Shown in pieces: positions 22,886 to 33,179 of a DNA stretch of 64,000 bases. The DNA is from Leptobrachium leishanense. Taxonomy: Eukaryota > Chordata > Amphibia > Anura > Megophryidae. Every line of letters begins with the position of its first letter. Positions within the stretch are counted from its first letter, which is position 1. The DNA is taken from assembly GCA_009667805.1 (NCBI GenBank), contig CM019064.1, positions 383,050,549-383,114,548 on the forward strand, read 5' to 3'. Below the pieces are notes generated by a model, which saw only the letters and a program-made list of their open reading frames with translations, was not told the DNA's origin and did not search any database. A program made the position numbers and the translations under genes.

Positions 22886-23450
22886 ACAGCTCTTATACAA
22901 AGTGTAAGCGGTATTAATGTACAGCAGAGTTGTAATAGTTACTCTAGCCCTTGTTTAAATGGTGGTGTTGTAATAGGCCCCTTTTTACCCGTTTAGTTAT
23001 TCCATGGAGGTGTTTGCCTGGCAGGACCAGTATCAATGCAAATGAGCAGTGGATAAGTTATGGCTCGTGGGAAAGGAATGTGAATGTTCTTTCCATGTAG
23101 GTGTATATGTGTTAGTTTGAGGGATGCAAATGTATTCAGTATTTATAACAAACACATTTGTACCAGGCCTCCAGAACGCTATTTGGGTGTTGCCCCGTGT
23201 TAAAATAAAAACCAGCTTTGTACAGTATTAACTCCCTCATTTGTGCTTCTGCTGTGATTTTTTTTATTTTTTATTTTTTTTTGGTACAGCAGCTGTGGCA
23301 TTTATTTTGAAAAGGGATTGCTATTTCCACTATATGAGAACTGTTGAAAGGCTGTACTTTGTGCAGAAATCTGGATTTCATTAAGGGCCAATCATCCTGC
23401 TGCTACCAAACCTTAAATGCTTTAGCTACTTTTCCATTGGCCATTCTGTG

Positions 23451-23503
<53 letters not shown>

Positions 23504-24983
23504 CATTGCATAATGTATTACATGAGTTATAAAAGTAAAAAAATGCAAAGAAAACAAATTTAAAGAAAATAATCATCACTGACCATCTTGGGCTGCCAGG
23601 AATCGTTTTTTTCCAGTTGAAGCAGATCTATATACAGGTTGTTGCTGGATCCAGTTGGAAGTGTTTTGGGATTTTGGAGTTGGGAAAACCTTATCAGGAA
23701 TTCCAAAATCTGGAAAACCAGAATCTTCTGAGCCTTTCTGTTTTTTGGTAAATCCAGATAAGGGAGACTACTGACACTCTGGGAGCCTGTCTCGCTGACT
23801 CCAGCCATCATGTCCACGCCGGAATGCTGTAGAGTGCTAGCATATCTACACGGCGAGAGCAGCAGTAAGAAGGGGATCTCTGCTCTCATGTCGCAACCTC
23901 CTGCCTCCCTGACCGCAGGGGGTCCCAGTGAGAGACATGCTGCTTGGAGTCTCGCTGACTCCGGACAATGTGACCGTGTATTTATATTTTAATAATTTTC
24001 TCTATCGTCGCTTGAGGCCTTGTGTGGAAATTTCCACTTTAATGTCATGTTTTCATTCAAAAATATTCTGAGTCTTGGAATATTCTGTGTTTTAGGATTT
24101 CAGATGGGGACTCTCGGCCTTTATCCACTGTCCAGCAGGGCTTTATGGGGCATGTAGTGTTGTGCGCTCAAGAGTATTGGTGTTATAGATTTAATGCACT
24201 TTATAAGAAAGCTGGTATCTGGCAAATTGTACTTATTGTTCGCTTATTGGCATTTCCATTCACTGCTCCTGTAACTGGAGCGATTTTGCAGTGAAATTTC
24301 TTGACTAGTTGAAAGTCTCCTTTGGTTGTCAGCAGGATTGCAGTGATTTTGTTACGGTAACTATGGTGCATAATTATTTTTCTTTTACGCTGTTATAAAA
24401 TATTTACAATTCTTTTAAATCAATTACGTGTGTTTGTATATTTTTGCCTTCTTATAAAGAGCGTTGGTTTTAATGACATCCTGCCTTGCAGTCATCTTGT
24501 CACCTGTCCTAACAGGTCAACAAACTGCTTCTAGCTCTAGGAATTCAGCAACACAAAACTGTAAACGGATAAATTTTTCAAGTTGGTCAGTTTGTGTCCT
24601 GCGCCGGCATTTTAAATCCTGGTTTTAAAGACCCGATCAAGGCAAGTGGAGATGCCTGAAGGTGTGTAGGCTGTATGGGTCTGGCTTTCATAACAAAAAG
24701 GTTATGACCCCGGGGTTAGCTGCTGCTACGTGTGGATGGATCCCTACTATGCACCGCAAGCAGGGGGCAGAGAAGTATATACTGAACAAGATACAACACG
24801 ACCACCTGCAATGGTGAGATCTAGTGTCAACTGGTGATAACATCTAATGTACAGATGTTCAGATAACCCCATACTGTGTACAAAGCTCTGGCTTTTATCT
24901 AGTGGTGTGAGATGTTTCTCCAAGCAGATGAACCCATTGAGACCTGCTTCAGTAGAATTGCTTACTTTTTTTATTGGTTACTG
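22886..24983. other. Mostly unrecognised interval
   Basis: Contains a dinucleotide microsatellite (listed separately) and an unclassified repeat-like stretch at about 23640-24110 with paired phrases (CCAAAATCTGGAAAACC and TTCAGATGGGGACTCTCGG). No gene recognised. Confidence 0.45.
23449..23503. repeat. Compound (TG)n(TA)n microsatellite
   Basis: About 10 TG units followed directly by about 15 TA units. Small ORFs across it are artefacts. Confidence 0.95.
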
Positions 24984-25172
24984 CAGTGGTTCCCAACTCT
25001 GCACATCAGGGCCCACTAACAGGCCAGTTTATAAGGATTTCTTTGGGGAAATGCGGACTGAATCCTGCAATCACTGAGCAGCAAATCATATCACGTGTGC
25101 TGTGCTGTGCTTCAGATATCTGGCAAACCTGGCCTGTTTTAGGTGCCTGACAACCAGGGCTGGGTAACACTG
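24984..25172. mobile_element. hAT MITE, CAGTGGTTCCCAAC ends (family D)
   Basis: Starts CAGTGGTTCCCAACTC and ends CTGGGTAACACTG, flanked by GGTTACTG (24976-24983) and GGTTACTA (25173-25180), an 8 bp duplication with one mismatch as expected for hAT. The interior AATCCTGCAATCACTGAGCA is shared with 25961-26144 and 43943-44124. Confidence 0.85.
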
Positions 25173-25374
25173 GGTTACTAGTATTGGTCTTCTGTACAGG
25201 AATGCGAATGTGCTGTTTTAGAGCGGTGGGCATATGGAAAGCAATAAAAGGGACATGGATGAGGATCTATTTTAAAGTAATGTTGTGAGTTGTCATGTTT
25301 TACGTCTTGGACTTTTAAGTTTATTCCTTTTACTTTTGAATAGAAGTTCAACTTGGATAAAGCAATGCATCTCA

Positions 25375-25783
25375 TTAAAGGGATACTCTAGGCAACATGA
25401 CCACCTAAGCTTTTTTAGGTGGTCATGATGCCCTGAGTATGCCCTTGTCTCTCCCCCCTCCCTCCGCTCAGCCGATCGGCTGAAACAGCTGAAAACAGCT
25501 GAGAGATGCGGAGGAGTTTACTCCGCCCTCCCAGCTGTCAGTCAGCAGAGCGGGATTCATATTTCCCGCTTCTGCCGACTATTGCCGAGTAGGAGACGTC
25601 ATCGCGCTTTCAACACGGTGACGTCTCCAACTCGCCGCAGCGGCTGAGGATTAGTGTTGTAGATGGAGCTGGGAGGAAGCCTGCTGATTGGCTGGCTAAA
25701 ATAATCCCTACATAGTTATTGAGGGAATAGGTATATTTTAATGTAAAAAAACGGGGGATTTTTGCTTAGAGTGTTCCTTTTAA
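25375..25783. mobile_element. T2-type MITE (Kolobok superfamily), copy 1
   Basis: Starts TTAAAGGGATACTCTAGGCA and ends GCTTAGAGTGTTCCTTTTAA; TTAA lies at 25375-25378 and 25780-25783. A subterminal hairpin GACCACCTAAG...AGGTGGTC follows the left end. The TTAAAGGRR terminus is the signature of amphibian T2 MITEs. Colinear with 42557-43104. Confidence 0.8.
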
Positions 25784-25960
25784 GTTCCGCAGCAACAGTA
25801 GGGCCTAGATAAGTTTGATTGTTAAACCACCATACTGACAGTCTGGCTTTGATAACATCACGTTTGATCTTTGCAGCATATAGCCTCTTGACGCAGAGGC
25901 AAATTGGTGCCCATAACCTCACTGTCCTGTTACCGATAAAGATTTTCTGATGCATTAGAG

Positions 25961-26144
25961 CAGTGTTTCCCAACCGCGGTCCTAAAGTTCCCCTAACTGG
26001 CCAGAGTTTAAGGATTCCCGTGGGGAAAAGCAGTCCGAATCCTGCAATCACTGAGCAGCAAATCATATCACCTGTGCTGTGCTTCAGATATCTGGAAAAC
26101 CTGGCCTGTTAGGGGGACATGATGATCGCGGTTGGGATCCACTG
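25961..26144. mobile_element. hAT MITE (family D)
   Basis: Starts CAGTGTTTCCCAACCGCGG and ends GGTTGGGATCCACTG. Flanks CATTAGAG and AGTTAGAG agree at 6 of 8 positions, an aged 8 bp duplication. Confidence 0.8.
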
Positions 26145-26370
26145 AGTTAGAGGGTAAAACCTGCTGATACATTTGGTATATGGTGAAAGCGTTTGGCGTC
26201 ATCATTTATATTGCTTTTTAGAGGTCAAAGTAAACGGGGCAGGATAACGTAATCATTATTGGACATCAGTGAATTGCTATGATTGCAGTAATTTTCTGAC
26301 GGGATTTGTTTTTCTGATGCTGTTTGGCAATAAGGTACCCAAGGCACTAAGCAGCCATAGCACCATGCAA

Positions 26371-26461
26371 TAGGGATAGACCGATATAATTTTTTCAGAG
26401 CTGATACTCATTATCGGCAGCCTTTCTGGCAGATAGCTGGTGCCGATATTTTGTATATTTA
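26371..26461 (+). mobile_element. Left end of a hAT element (family E)
   Basis: TAGGGATAGACCGATA followed by ATTATCGGCAGCCTTTCTGG matches the left 90 bases of the complete element at 44304-45601. The right part is replaced by the GTTCACACC-type MITE. Confidence 0.7.
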
Positions 26462-26690
26462 GGCCCCGTTCACACCTTGGTGTTTTACAGCACGTTCCCA
26501 CGCGCTGTAAAACGCCCAAACACGGAAATCCCATGATTTCCTATGGGGCCCGTTCACACCTGGGCGTTTTACAGCGCGTAGGAACGCGCTGTTAAACGCC
26601 CTACGCCCAAAGAGTACAGGAGCTTCTTTGGGGCGTATTGCAGCCCGTCCGCGGCCATGGCCACGTCTAGACTCTGTCCTTTGCAACGAT
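26462..26690. mobile_element. GTTCACACC-ended MITE (family G), partial
   Basis: Starts GGCCCCGTTCACACCTTGG and includes GTTTTACAGC motifs, a CCATGATTTCCTATGGGG spacer and AGGAGCTTCTTTGGGGCGTA. It is colinear with 51601-52327 but lacks the inserted element there, so it supplies the empty site. The right end is unclear. Confidence 0.7.
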
Positions 26691-26708
26691 GCCTCATATG
26701 ACCCTGTA

Positions 26709-26827
26709 GGTCAGAGGCCCTCCATATGTTTTGGAACTACATCTCCCCTGATGCTCAGCTGTTCATTAGGTTGGTAGAGCTTAATGTGAAATGTAGTTCC
26801 AAAACATCTGGAGGGCCAAGGTTGCTA
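26709..26827. mobile_element. Palindromic hAT MITE (family C)
   Basis: Inverted halves: GTCAGAGGCCCTCCATATGT with TTTTGGAACTACATCTCCC on the left, and ATGTAGTTCCAAAACATCTG with GAGGGCCAAGGTTGC on the right. Length about 120 bp. Confidence 0.7.
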
Positions 26828-26864
26828 CATACGGTACTGGAAATACAGACGTCCAAAATACATT

Positions 26865-27030
26865 GACATTTCTCTCGTTTTCAAGTATGTCCTGGGTGGC
26901 GTGTATGTACCGTTAGGTGTCTTGCCCAAGGACACTTACTGGAGAGGTGCTCGTCGGGATCTAACTCATGTCTCCACAGGCTCTCTCCACCCAGAGCATT
27001 GATGTTACCTCTACTCCACCCAGCCAGTAC
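26865..27030 (-). mobile_element. tRNA-derived SINE with LINE tail (V-SINE-like)
   Basis: On the minus strand a tRNA-like head (A-box-like GTAGAGGTAACA near 27012, B-box-like GAGTTAGATCCCGA near 26955-26968) is followed by TGTCCTTGGGCAAGACACC, a conserved central motif of V-SINEs, and then CCAGGACATACTTGAAAACG, the 3' UTR of the family B LINE. The final tail is truncated near 26868. Transcribed by RNA polymerase III in active copies; this one is degraded. Confidence 0.65.
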
Positions 27031-27835
27031 AATTGGGGAAGGCACTTAACAGCAAGGACCACATCTTGTCCATTAGGCCATTCCTGAGGCGTGAGGTGGA
27101 CATCCATTTGCTGAGAACACTAGTTTCCCGATTTAATTACAAATTTAATCAATTTTAAATTAAACTGGCTTTTAAAACTTAATAAAAAATGAGGCCCAAA
27201 ATGCACCATTTTTTGCAGAGCAATGATCAGTGGTATACAGAGACGGTAGATTTCCATGCCCTTTCCTTTGAGCAGAATGAGTACACGGGTGATTTTCTGC
27301 ATATGGTTTTGAATCCCATTTCCTGACTTTTATAGAGGATTTTGCACAGTAAACAGTAGTTATATTTTTCAGTGGCGAAAATCAGAAAAAACCCTCTATT
27401 GTCTCCCATCCAGAAAACTGCACACTCGTGACTTTAGACAGAAGATAGACGAGTGGCCTGGCATGGCTTGACTTTCTCCAGAGGCCAGGAAACAACAGTA
27501 TTTTTGTGCTCGAACTCCTCTGCAATGGAAGCAAACCATTTTAGCAGTGGTTCGCAAAGTCATTTTTGTCTCCCAACATTTAGCGAGCAATCCGGAGTCT
27601 GAGGTTAACATGGTTTTATTTGCTGAAACTAAGGCATGACAAATCCATGGGGCGGTGTGGCCGTCCCTGCTTCCTAAACTCTCCTGTATTATCTCTCTCA
27701 AATATTAATGTGGAAAACCTTTCCTAGCTTCCACAATAACGGATTTGGCTGTTAAGATTTTTTTACTGGCTTCTAACGTTGATAAATGTGTCAAGCCCTG
27801 ACTGAAAGCAAAGTTAGACATGTTAGAGATGACTA
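27031..27835. other. Interval without recognised features
   Basis: No gene or named repeat. Minus-strand open frames up to 101 codons (27396-27701) have no recognisable domain. Confidence 0.45.
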
Positions 27836-27838
27836 TAA

Positions 27839-28700
27839 GGCTGGCTGTCTACTGGAACCGGTTTCGTGCGATGGTGCGATCATCCGATATCGTCTCTCGT
27901 CGTACGTCCGATCCTGTAACATGAATGTGAATGGAACCATCGTCCATTGCAGCAGACGTCTGACTTCTGGCGACGGGTAAAGATCACAGCAGATGGGCGA
28001 TCTCACCTTGCAGGCTGGGAGTTCAGAACGATTGCTGGGCAAGATGGACTTTGACAAACTCATTAGGGGAGTTAAAAAACACATTTATATTTGTTTTGCT
28101 GTTTTTTGAACTCCCATTGAAAATAAATGGTGCCGACATGATGCAAGTTTACCAAAACACCTTTTGTGCATGGTGGGACTAGCGGTGCTGCTGCGCAAAG
28201 GGGTTTATTTACTAAGCACTGACATGCCTCCCGAAGGGCACTGAATGTTGAATTTCCCCATACGGTGCAATTTTGTTGCTGTTTGTACTTAAAAATGATG
28301 GTGAAATCTGGTGCCGTTTGTTGCAGACCGCTGCACTTAAGCAATCTGCTGCGGCAGAGAGAACGAATATCAGAGTGCAGTGCTGCACTGAAGTGTTGGC
28401 GTCATGCCCTGATTTAGGGGATAGTTTGACAGGTTTACAGACAAAGCGCATAGTAAAAATAATAGTAACAAAAAAAGGACTGCACTGGTTCCAAAAGCAG
28501 AATGAACTTGTTTTTGTATGTAAAACCCGTTCATTCTGGTTTTGGCAGCCTCTGCACTCCACCTCTGATTTTGATTTGGATTATCTGTGGTTGTACGTCA
28601 GATTGCACGACCCTAGTCTGACATGGTCGGACGAGCGACGTCGTCCATGGTCTGACGAAAAAGTCAGTCGTCCGACTACGGATCCAGTGGACGGCCAGCC
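27839..28700. mobile_element. 0.86 kb nonautonomous element (family Y), complete copy
   Basis: Inverted termini GGCTGGCTGTCTACTGGA and TCCAGTGGACGGCCAGCC, flanked by TAA at 27836-27838 and 28701-28703. The interior includes TTCATTCTGGTTTTGGCAGC near 28528 shared with 21219-22096. Open frames on both strands (28273-28758, 28212-28562) differ from the sister copy and show no domain. The TAA target and GGCTGG ends suggest the same enzyme class as family H. Confidence 0.75.
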
Positions 28701-28724
28701 TAAGGCAGGGTTCAGCAACCCAGC

Positions 28725-29335
28725 CCCTCCATGGGCCCGATCACCTCCTTCAAGCTAATGCTAGCGCTCACTTCACCGCTAGCTTAAAAAAGGTGATGGC
28801 GATCTGCACAGATCACCTCCGATTCGCTAACCGGCTAAAAAACATGTTTAAGTATAAGGAGTGCAAGCAGAGACTAGCTAGTGTTTAGGATCACAAGGTC
28901 CCAATGCTAGTTACGAAGAGCTGTCGCTAACTGAAAAAGCTGCTGCAGAATCCATTAGCAGCAGCTGAACCCCCCCCCAAAAAAAACCAAATACACACCT
29001 CTCATCCCGCGTTGAAAACGGCAGCCTGATCCGCTGCTTCTGGCTGCTGGGAACAGGAGGAGACTGGGGGGAGGGGGAGTCCCCAGTCTCCCTCTGCGAT
29101 TGCACCGCCAACCAGTAGGATCTTGCGAGAGGCGAGATCCTGCTGTTCATGTGACCCGGCAGCCGAAGCCTCCATGAAGTACTATGGACATCCACGCGAG
29201 CCTACAGGCCGCTACGGGACTCAGGTCCTGCCTTGTAATCCGCTGTTGAAACCGGGATGCAAAAGGGTTAATTAGCGAATGCTAATTTTCCCCTTCGTGT
29301 CCCGGTTTTAGCTCAGAGGGACCCGATAGGGCCCC
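28725..29335 (+). repeat. Dispersed ~0.6 kb repeat (family X), copy 2
   Basis: Shares with 46888-47545: GCTAGCGCTCAC, GCTGCTGCAGAATC, a C9 tract, CTCTCATCCCGCG, GATCCGCTGCTTCTGG, and GAGTCCCCAGTCTCCCT in order. It ends near GACCCGATAGGGCCCC, possibly the inverted partner of GGGCCCTATCACC at the other copy's left end. Confidence 0.65.
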
Positions 29336-29442
29336 ACATGTTTTGGAACTACATTTCCCGGCATTTCTGCTAACCTAATGAGTGGCTGGGCATCATGCGA
29401 CTTGTAGTTTCAAAACATCTGGAGGGCCAAGGTTGCCTACCA
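29336..29442. mobile_element. Palindromic hAT MITE (family C)
   Basis: ATGTTTTGGAACTACATTTC on the left mirrors GACTTGTAGTTTCAAAACAT on the right, followed by CTGGAGGGCCAAGGTTGCC. Its left edge is merged with family X. Confidence 0.65.
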
Positions 29443-29892
29443 ATGCTATGCGGGATTTTAAAATAAGAGGATGATTTTGTCAAAGTGCTGGGAGGGCATT
29501 TTGCTACAGCTTTGAGAACAGTGACCTATTATTATTTTTTTCTTTGTCATTTGCCCATTCCATCCACGCGCTAGCCTTTTTCATGTTCCTTTCACACTGT
29601 AGGAAAAAAAATCCCTCAAGGCATGGGGTAATTTAGTGGGGTCTGTGTGTATTTTTAATAAAGGGATCTGCGTTCCTTTTGGCAGGAATCATTTCTAGGT
29701 CTATCAAATGTAGCCACTTTATGAATATACAAGTGGCAACATAGTACTATTTACTACAATGATTCTAGATATCTGTATTGTGCTTGATTATGTTACTGAA
29801 ACAAAGACGATAACTCACTTGTGTGGAAAGATTTCTCACAACTTAAATGCGCTACAACATACAATAATAACCACATAATATCCATTTATTTT
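29443..29892. other. Interval without recognised features
   Basis: No gene or named repeat. The last 8 bases, 29885-29892, are the left target duplication of the next element. Confidence 0.5.
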
Positions 29893-30706
29893 TAGGGATG
29901 CACCGAAATTTCGGCCACTGAAAATTATCGGCTGAAAATGGTGTTTTCGGTTTCGGCCGAAATGGAAATTCAACCGAAAAAAACCAGGTGAAAATTTCTA
30001 TTTCCCGGACGAGCCGTGGGCTCGCCTGAGCCTGGAGGCCGGCCGAGCTGCTTGCTCGGCCGGCCTCCGGGCTTAGGCGAGCCCCCGGCTTGGCCTGGAC
30101 CTAGAGGCCCAGCCGAGCCTGGGGCTCGCCTGAGCCTGGATGCCGGCCGAGCAAGCAGAGGGGGGGGTGTTAGGTGAGTATGACACTCCGCCCCCCAAGT
30201 CGAGTCCTCCACCGGTTGCACATATACTCACCTACAGCGGCCCGGAGCTCCTCCAGCGATGGCAATCCTGCATCCAGTGCCCGCTGTGTCGGTCGCCGGT
30301 ATGACGTCACGGAAGCCTTTGACCCTGGGTCAAAGGCTTTTGTGACGTCATACCGGCGACCGACACAGCGGGTAGTGGATGCAGGATTGCCATCGCTGGA
30401 AGAGCTCCTGGCCGATGTACGTGAGTATGTGTACTTGAGCCCTGAGCTCCAGCGGTGACCGCTGTCGCAGGCTGCTCGGCCGTCGTTCAGGCTCAGGCGA
30501 GCCGGGGGCTCGTCTGAGCCTGGTGGACGGCCGAACAGCCTGCGACAGCCGTTGGACGGTCCTGTACGTGCTCGGCCAGCCTTCGGGATCAGACGAGTCC
30601 CCGGCCCAGGTTCTCATGGCTGATTTTCGGTATCATTTTTCTGCCAAAACGATGGCGAATTTCCCGTTTCGGTACCGGCTGGAAATTTTCGTTTTGGTGC
30701 ATCCCT
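29893..30706. mobile_element. hAT foldback element with an 81 bp-arm palindrome
   Basis: Termini TAGGGATGCACCGAAA and TTTTGGTGCATCCCTA; flanks TTTATTTT (29885-29892) and GTTATTTT (30707-30714), an 8 bp duplication with one mismatch. A near-perfect palindrome occupies 30245-30407, centred on the T at 30326 with 81 bp arms containing TATGACGTCA. Further inverted GC-rich blocks (GGCTCGCCTGAGCCTGG and relatives) lie at about 30010-30140 and 30475-30600. No transposase. Confidence 0.88.
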
Positions 30707-30861
30707 AGTTATTTTATGATTTGACACTTTCTGCACAGATAATTTATAAAATTGTATCTTAATACAAATAAATATGCTTTGATTGGAATTTCCATCATGT
30801 ATCAAAATCCCCTCACTCAGACTTACTCCAGAAAAATACATGAAGAAGCTGTCCTATATTA

Positions 30862-31640
30862 TCATTGTCATTTATATAGCACCAACAGTATCCGCTGTGC
30901 TTTACAATAACCAAAGGGAATGAGATACAGAAAAACGGGCAAATGATGGAAACAAGAGGTGTAGAGGGTCCTGCTCATAGGAGTTTACAATCTAGAGGGA
31001 TTGGGTTTGAGGAAAATTTTGAGAATTTTACCGGATGGCGGGATCATTAGTGTCAGTGGTTTGGGAATGTTGTGGGCAATGGAAGCGGCTTCAATCATAA
31101 TGTGTGAGTCGGTGAGCAGAGGGATGAGTTGCATCAGTGATGTGGTATGCTAAACTGAAGAGATGGGTTTTGAGGGATTTCTTGAAGGCCTGAAGGTCAG
31201 GGGAGAGTTCGTTAGGGCGAGGCAAGTCATTCCACAGGACCGGAGCTGCCCTTGAGAAGTCTTGGAGGCGAGAGTTGGCTGTGGGGGTGTAGACAGATGA
31301 CAGCTGGAGATCGCCTGCCACATAGACTAGATGGGATGTGCTTCTGGAACAGCGAAGACCTGTAAAGGGGGGGTCATCAATATTTTAAACTGTATCATGA
31401 AACGTACAGGAAGCCAATGGAGGGACCGGCAGAGGGGGGAGGTACGCAAAGTGCGTCTGGTGAGAAAAATAAGCCTGGCCCCTGCATTCATTACAGATTG
31501 CAAAGGGGCAATACGGGGGTTGGGGTCCAATAAGGAGCGAGTTACAGTAATCAAGGCGTGAAATGACAAGAGAATGAACCAGCACCTTTGTTGTATCTTG
31601 TGTCAGAAAGGGGCAGACGCGTCTACATTGCATTCAGACA
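30862..31640 (-). mobile_element. L2-like LINE, C-terminal coding remnant and 3' end
   Basis: On the minus strand from 31640: [17 protein letters not shown] near 31530-31600, then [13 protein letters not shown] and [20 protein letters not shown] near 31385-31490, then FSRAAPVLWNDLPRPNELSP near 31200-31260, the standard C-terminal order of L2-type RT proteins. Three frames are used, so it is broken. The 3' UTR ends TTCCCTTTGGTTATTGTAAA, GCACAGCGG and a (TAATGA)-like tip near 30862. Confidence 0.85.
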
Positions 31641-32344
31641 GCCTAATGTTCCCAGTACCCCAGAGGTCATCTACCTTGGTCCTGCAGATGGTTTTTGTAC
31701 TACATCCCCCACAAGGCTCAGCTACTCGTCAGGTTGGCTGATCCTCATGGGTTTTGTGCTTTGTCATGGGTTTGTTTGTGTGTGTGTGTCTGTCTCAGGA
31801 TTTGAGCAACATCAATAATGTGAAAAAAGAATAAAGGTCTGAATATTTAAGGACTGTGAAGTTTCTTCTGCATCTGTTTAGGTTTCTCTTTTGAAAAGTG
31901 ACGGTGTTCGCCATTGTTGTGTTTTTTTTTTTTTAGTTTCTATTGAATAAACCCCAGTGTCTTGGTAAACAATAGTCGGTTCTCTGGAGTGCTTTACACA
32001 GGAACGTCCAGCTTCCATTAATTTAGGGGTAAAAATAACATACACACAATAAAAAGAATCTGATTCCTTTTGAGGACAGCAATTTTATAAATCAGACGGT
32101 CAGTATTTCTGCCAGCAGATACAGGAGGACGTGAAGGCCCTATTCCCGTGGGAACTTACAGTTTTTCTCCTAATAAACAAATTCATAGACTGGCAGGGGT
32201 AGATAATACGCAGAATAGTCAACTACAAGCTGAGGACTGGACAGAAGAAATGCAAAATAACAAGAAGACAGGCCAAGGTGTGTGACCACAAAAGGGTGGA
32301 GCTTCAGTGACTGCAGAATGAAGTTTAAATAAGGCTGCAATACG
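31641..32344. other. Interval with a degraded family C MITE
   Basis: About 31643-31755 resembles family C (CCAGTACCCCAGAGGTCATC ... GGCTGATCCTCATGGGTTTT) but is strongly diverged. A short (TG)n lies near 31775. No gene. Confidence 0.4.
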
Positions 32345-32570
32345 GGTGCAGACGAGCGCACTCAGAGTGGAAGAAACGTCTGTGAGAGTGGACGTTCCTT
32401 CCACTCGACGCCCGCCTGCCCCCCCCCCCTCAGCGCATCAACGGGGGGAGGCTTTCTACGTGGACACTTGCTGCGCATGCACAAGTGTGTGACTGGCCCC
32501 GTCGCAGCATCACATGGCTGCGATGGGCGCCGGTAAGTACGGGCGCACTAGGTGCGCTCGTGTGCACCCG
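32345..32570. mobile_element. Family H-like MITE, GCGCTCGT ends
   Basis: Inverted ends GGTGCAGACGAGCGCAC and GTGCGCTCGTGTGCACC. The interior GAGAGTGGACGTTCCTTCCA is inverted relative to 13505-13550. A C11 tract lies near 32420. No clear target duplication. Confidence 0.6.
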
Positions 32571-33179
32571 GCCAAAGTGAACAAAATGTAATCAGTGGTT
32601 TGTCTGTGTTTGCGTTTTTTTTTTTTTCCTGTAGCAGTTGGAAGGGTGCTGCTATTTAGAGATTTATCAAAGCTTGGAGAAATATTTTGTTTCGGTAAGC
32701 TACAGGGTCTTGGATGACCAAAATTGTCCAGAGCACGAAGTTATTCAGAGCACTAATAGTTCATCCAGCCTAAGTCTGGCTGAGACACAACAAGTGGCAT
32801 CATATTCTGTTCTTACTAAGAAAAGAAAGGTTTTCCTCAGGATGTGTTTAATGCCGGCAGAAAATAGCTGAGCCGTAAGGAACAGTTGTGGGAATTCTAT
32901 TTTCAGAGCCCCGGCCTGGATATAAGAACAGGGAGGAGGGGATAAAACAGAGGGAATTAGCATGTGTCCCAAACCATCACTGTGTGTTTCTGCAAACTAA
33001 TATTTTGTTTAATTTTTAAGTGCCCCAAGTCCTTAGAAATCAGTCAAACCATCCACATTCTTCTTTTTTTAAAAAGTCGTGTTCTTGTTGTTTTATGCAC
33101 AGCTATCTTTAAATCATTCTGCTATTTGTCTTTAAACTGTATTCTGTCTGAAGTAGCAATCATTCTCCTTGTAAACCGT
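32571..33179. other. Interval without recognised features
   Basis: No gene or named repeat; the plus-strand open frame 32638-32871 has no recognisable domain. Confidence 0.45.

Noticed and set aside
28273..28758. 161-codon plus-strand ORF
   Set aside because: Falls in family Y; not conserved in the sister copy and overlaps antisense frames.
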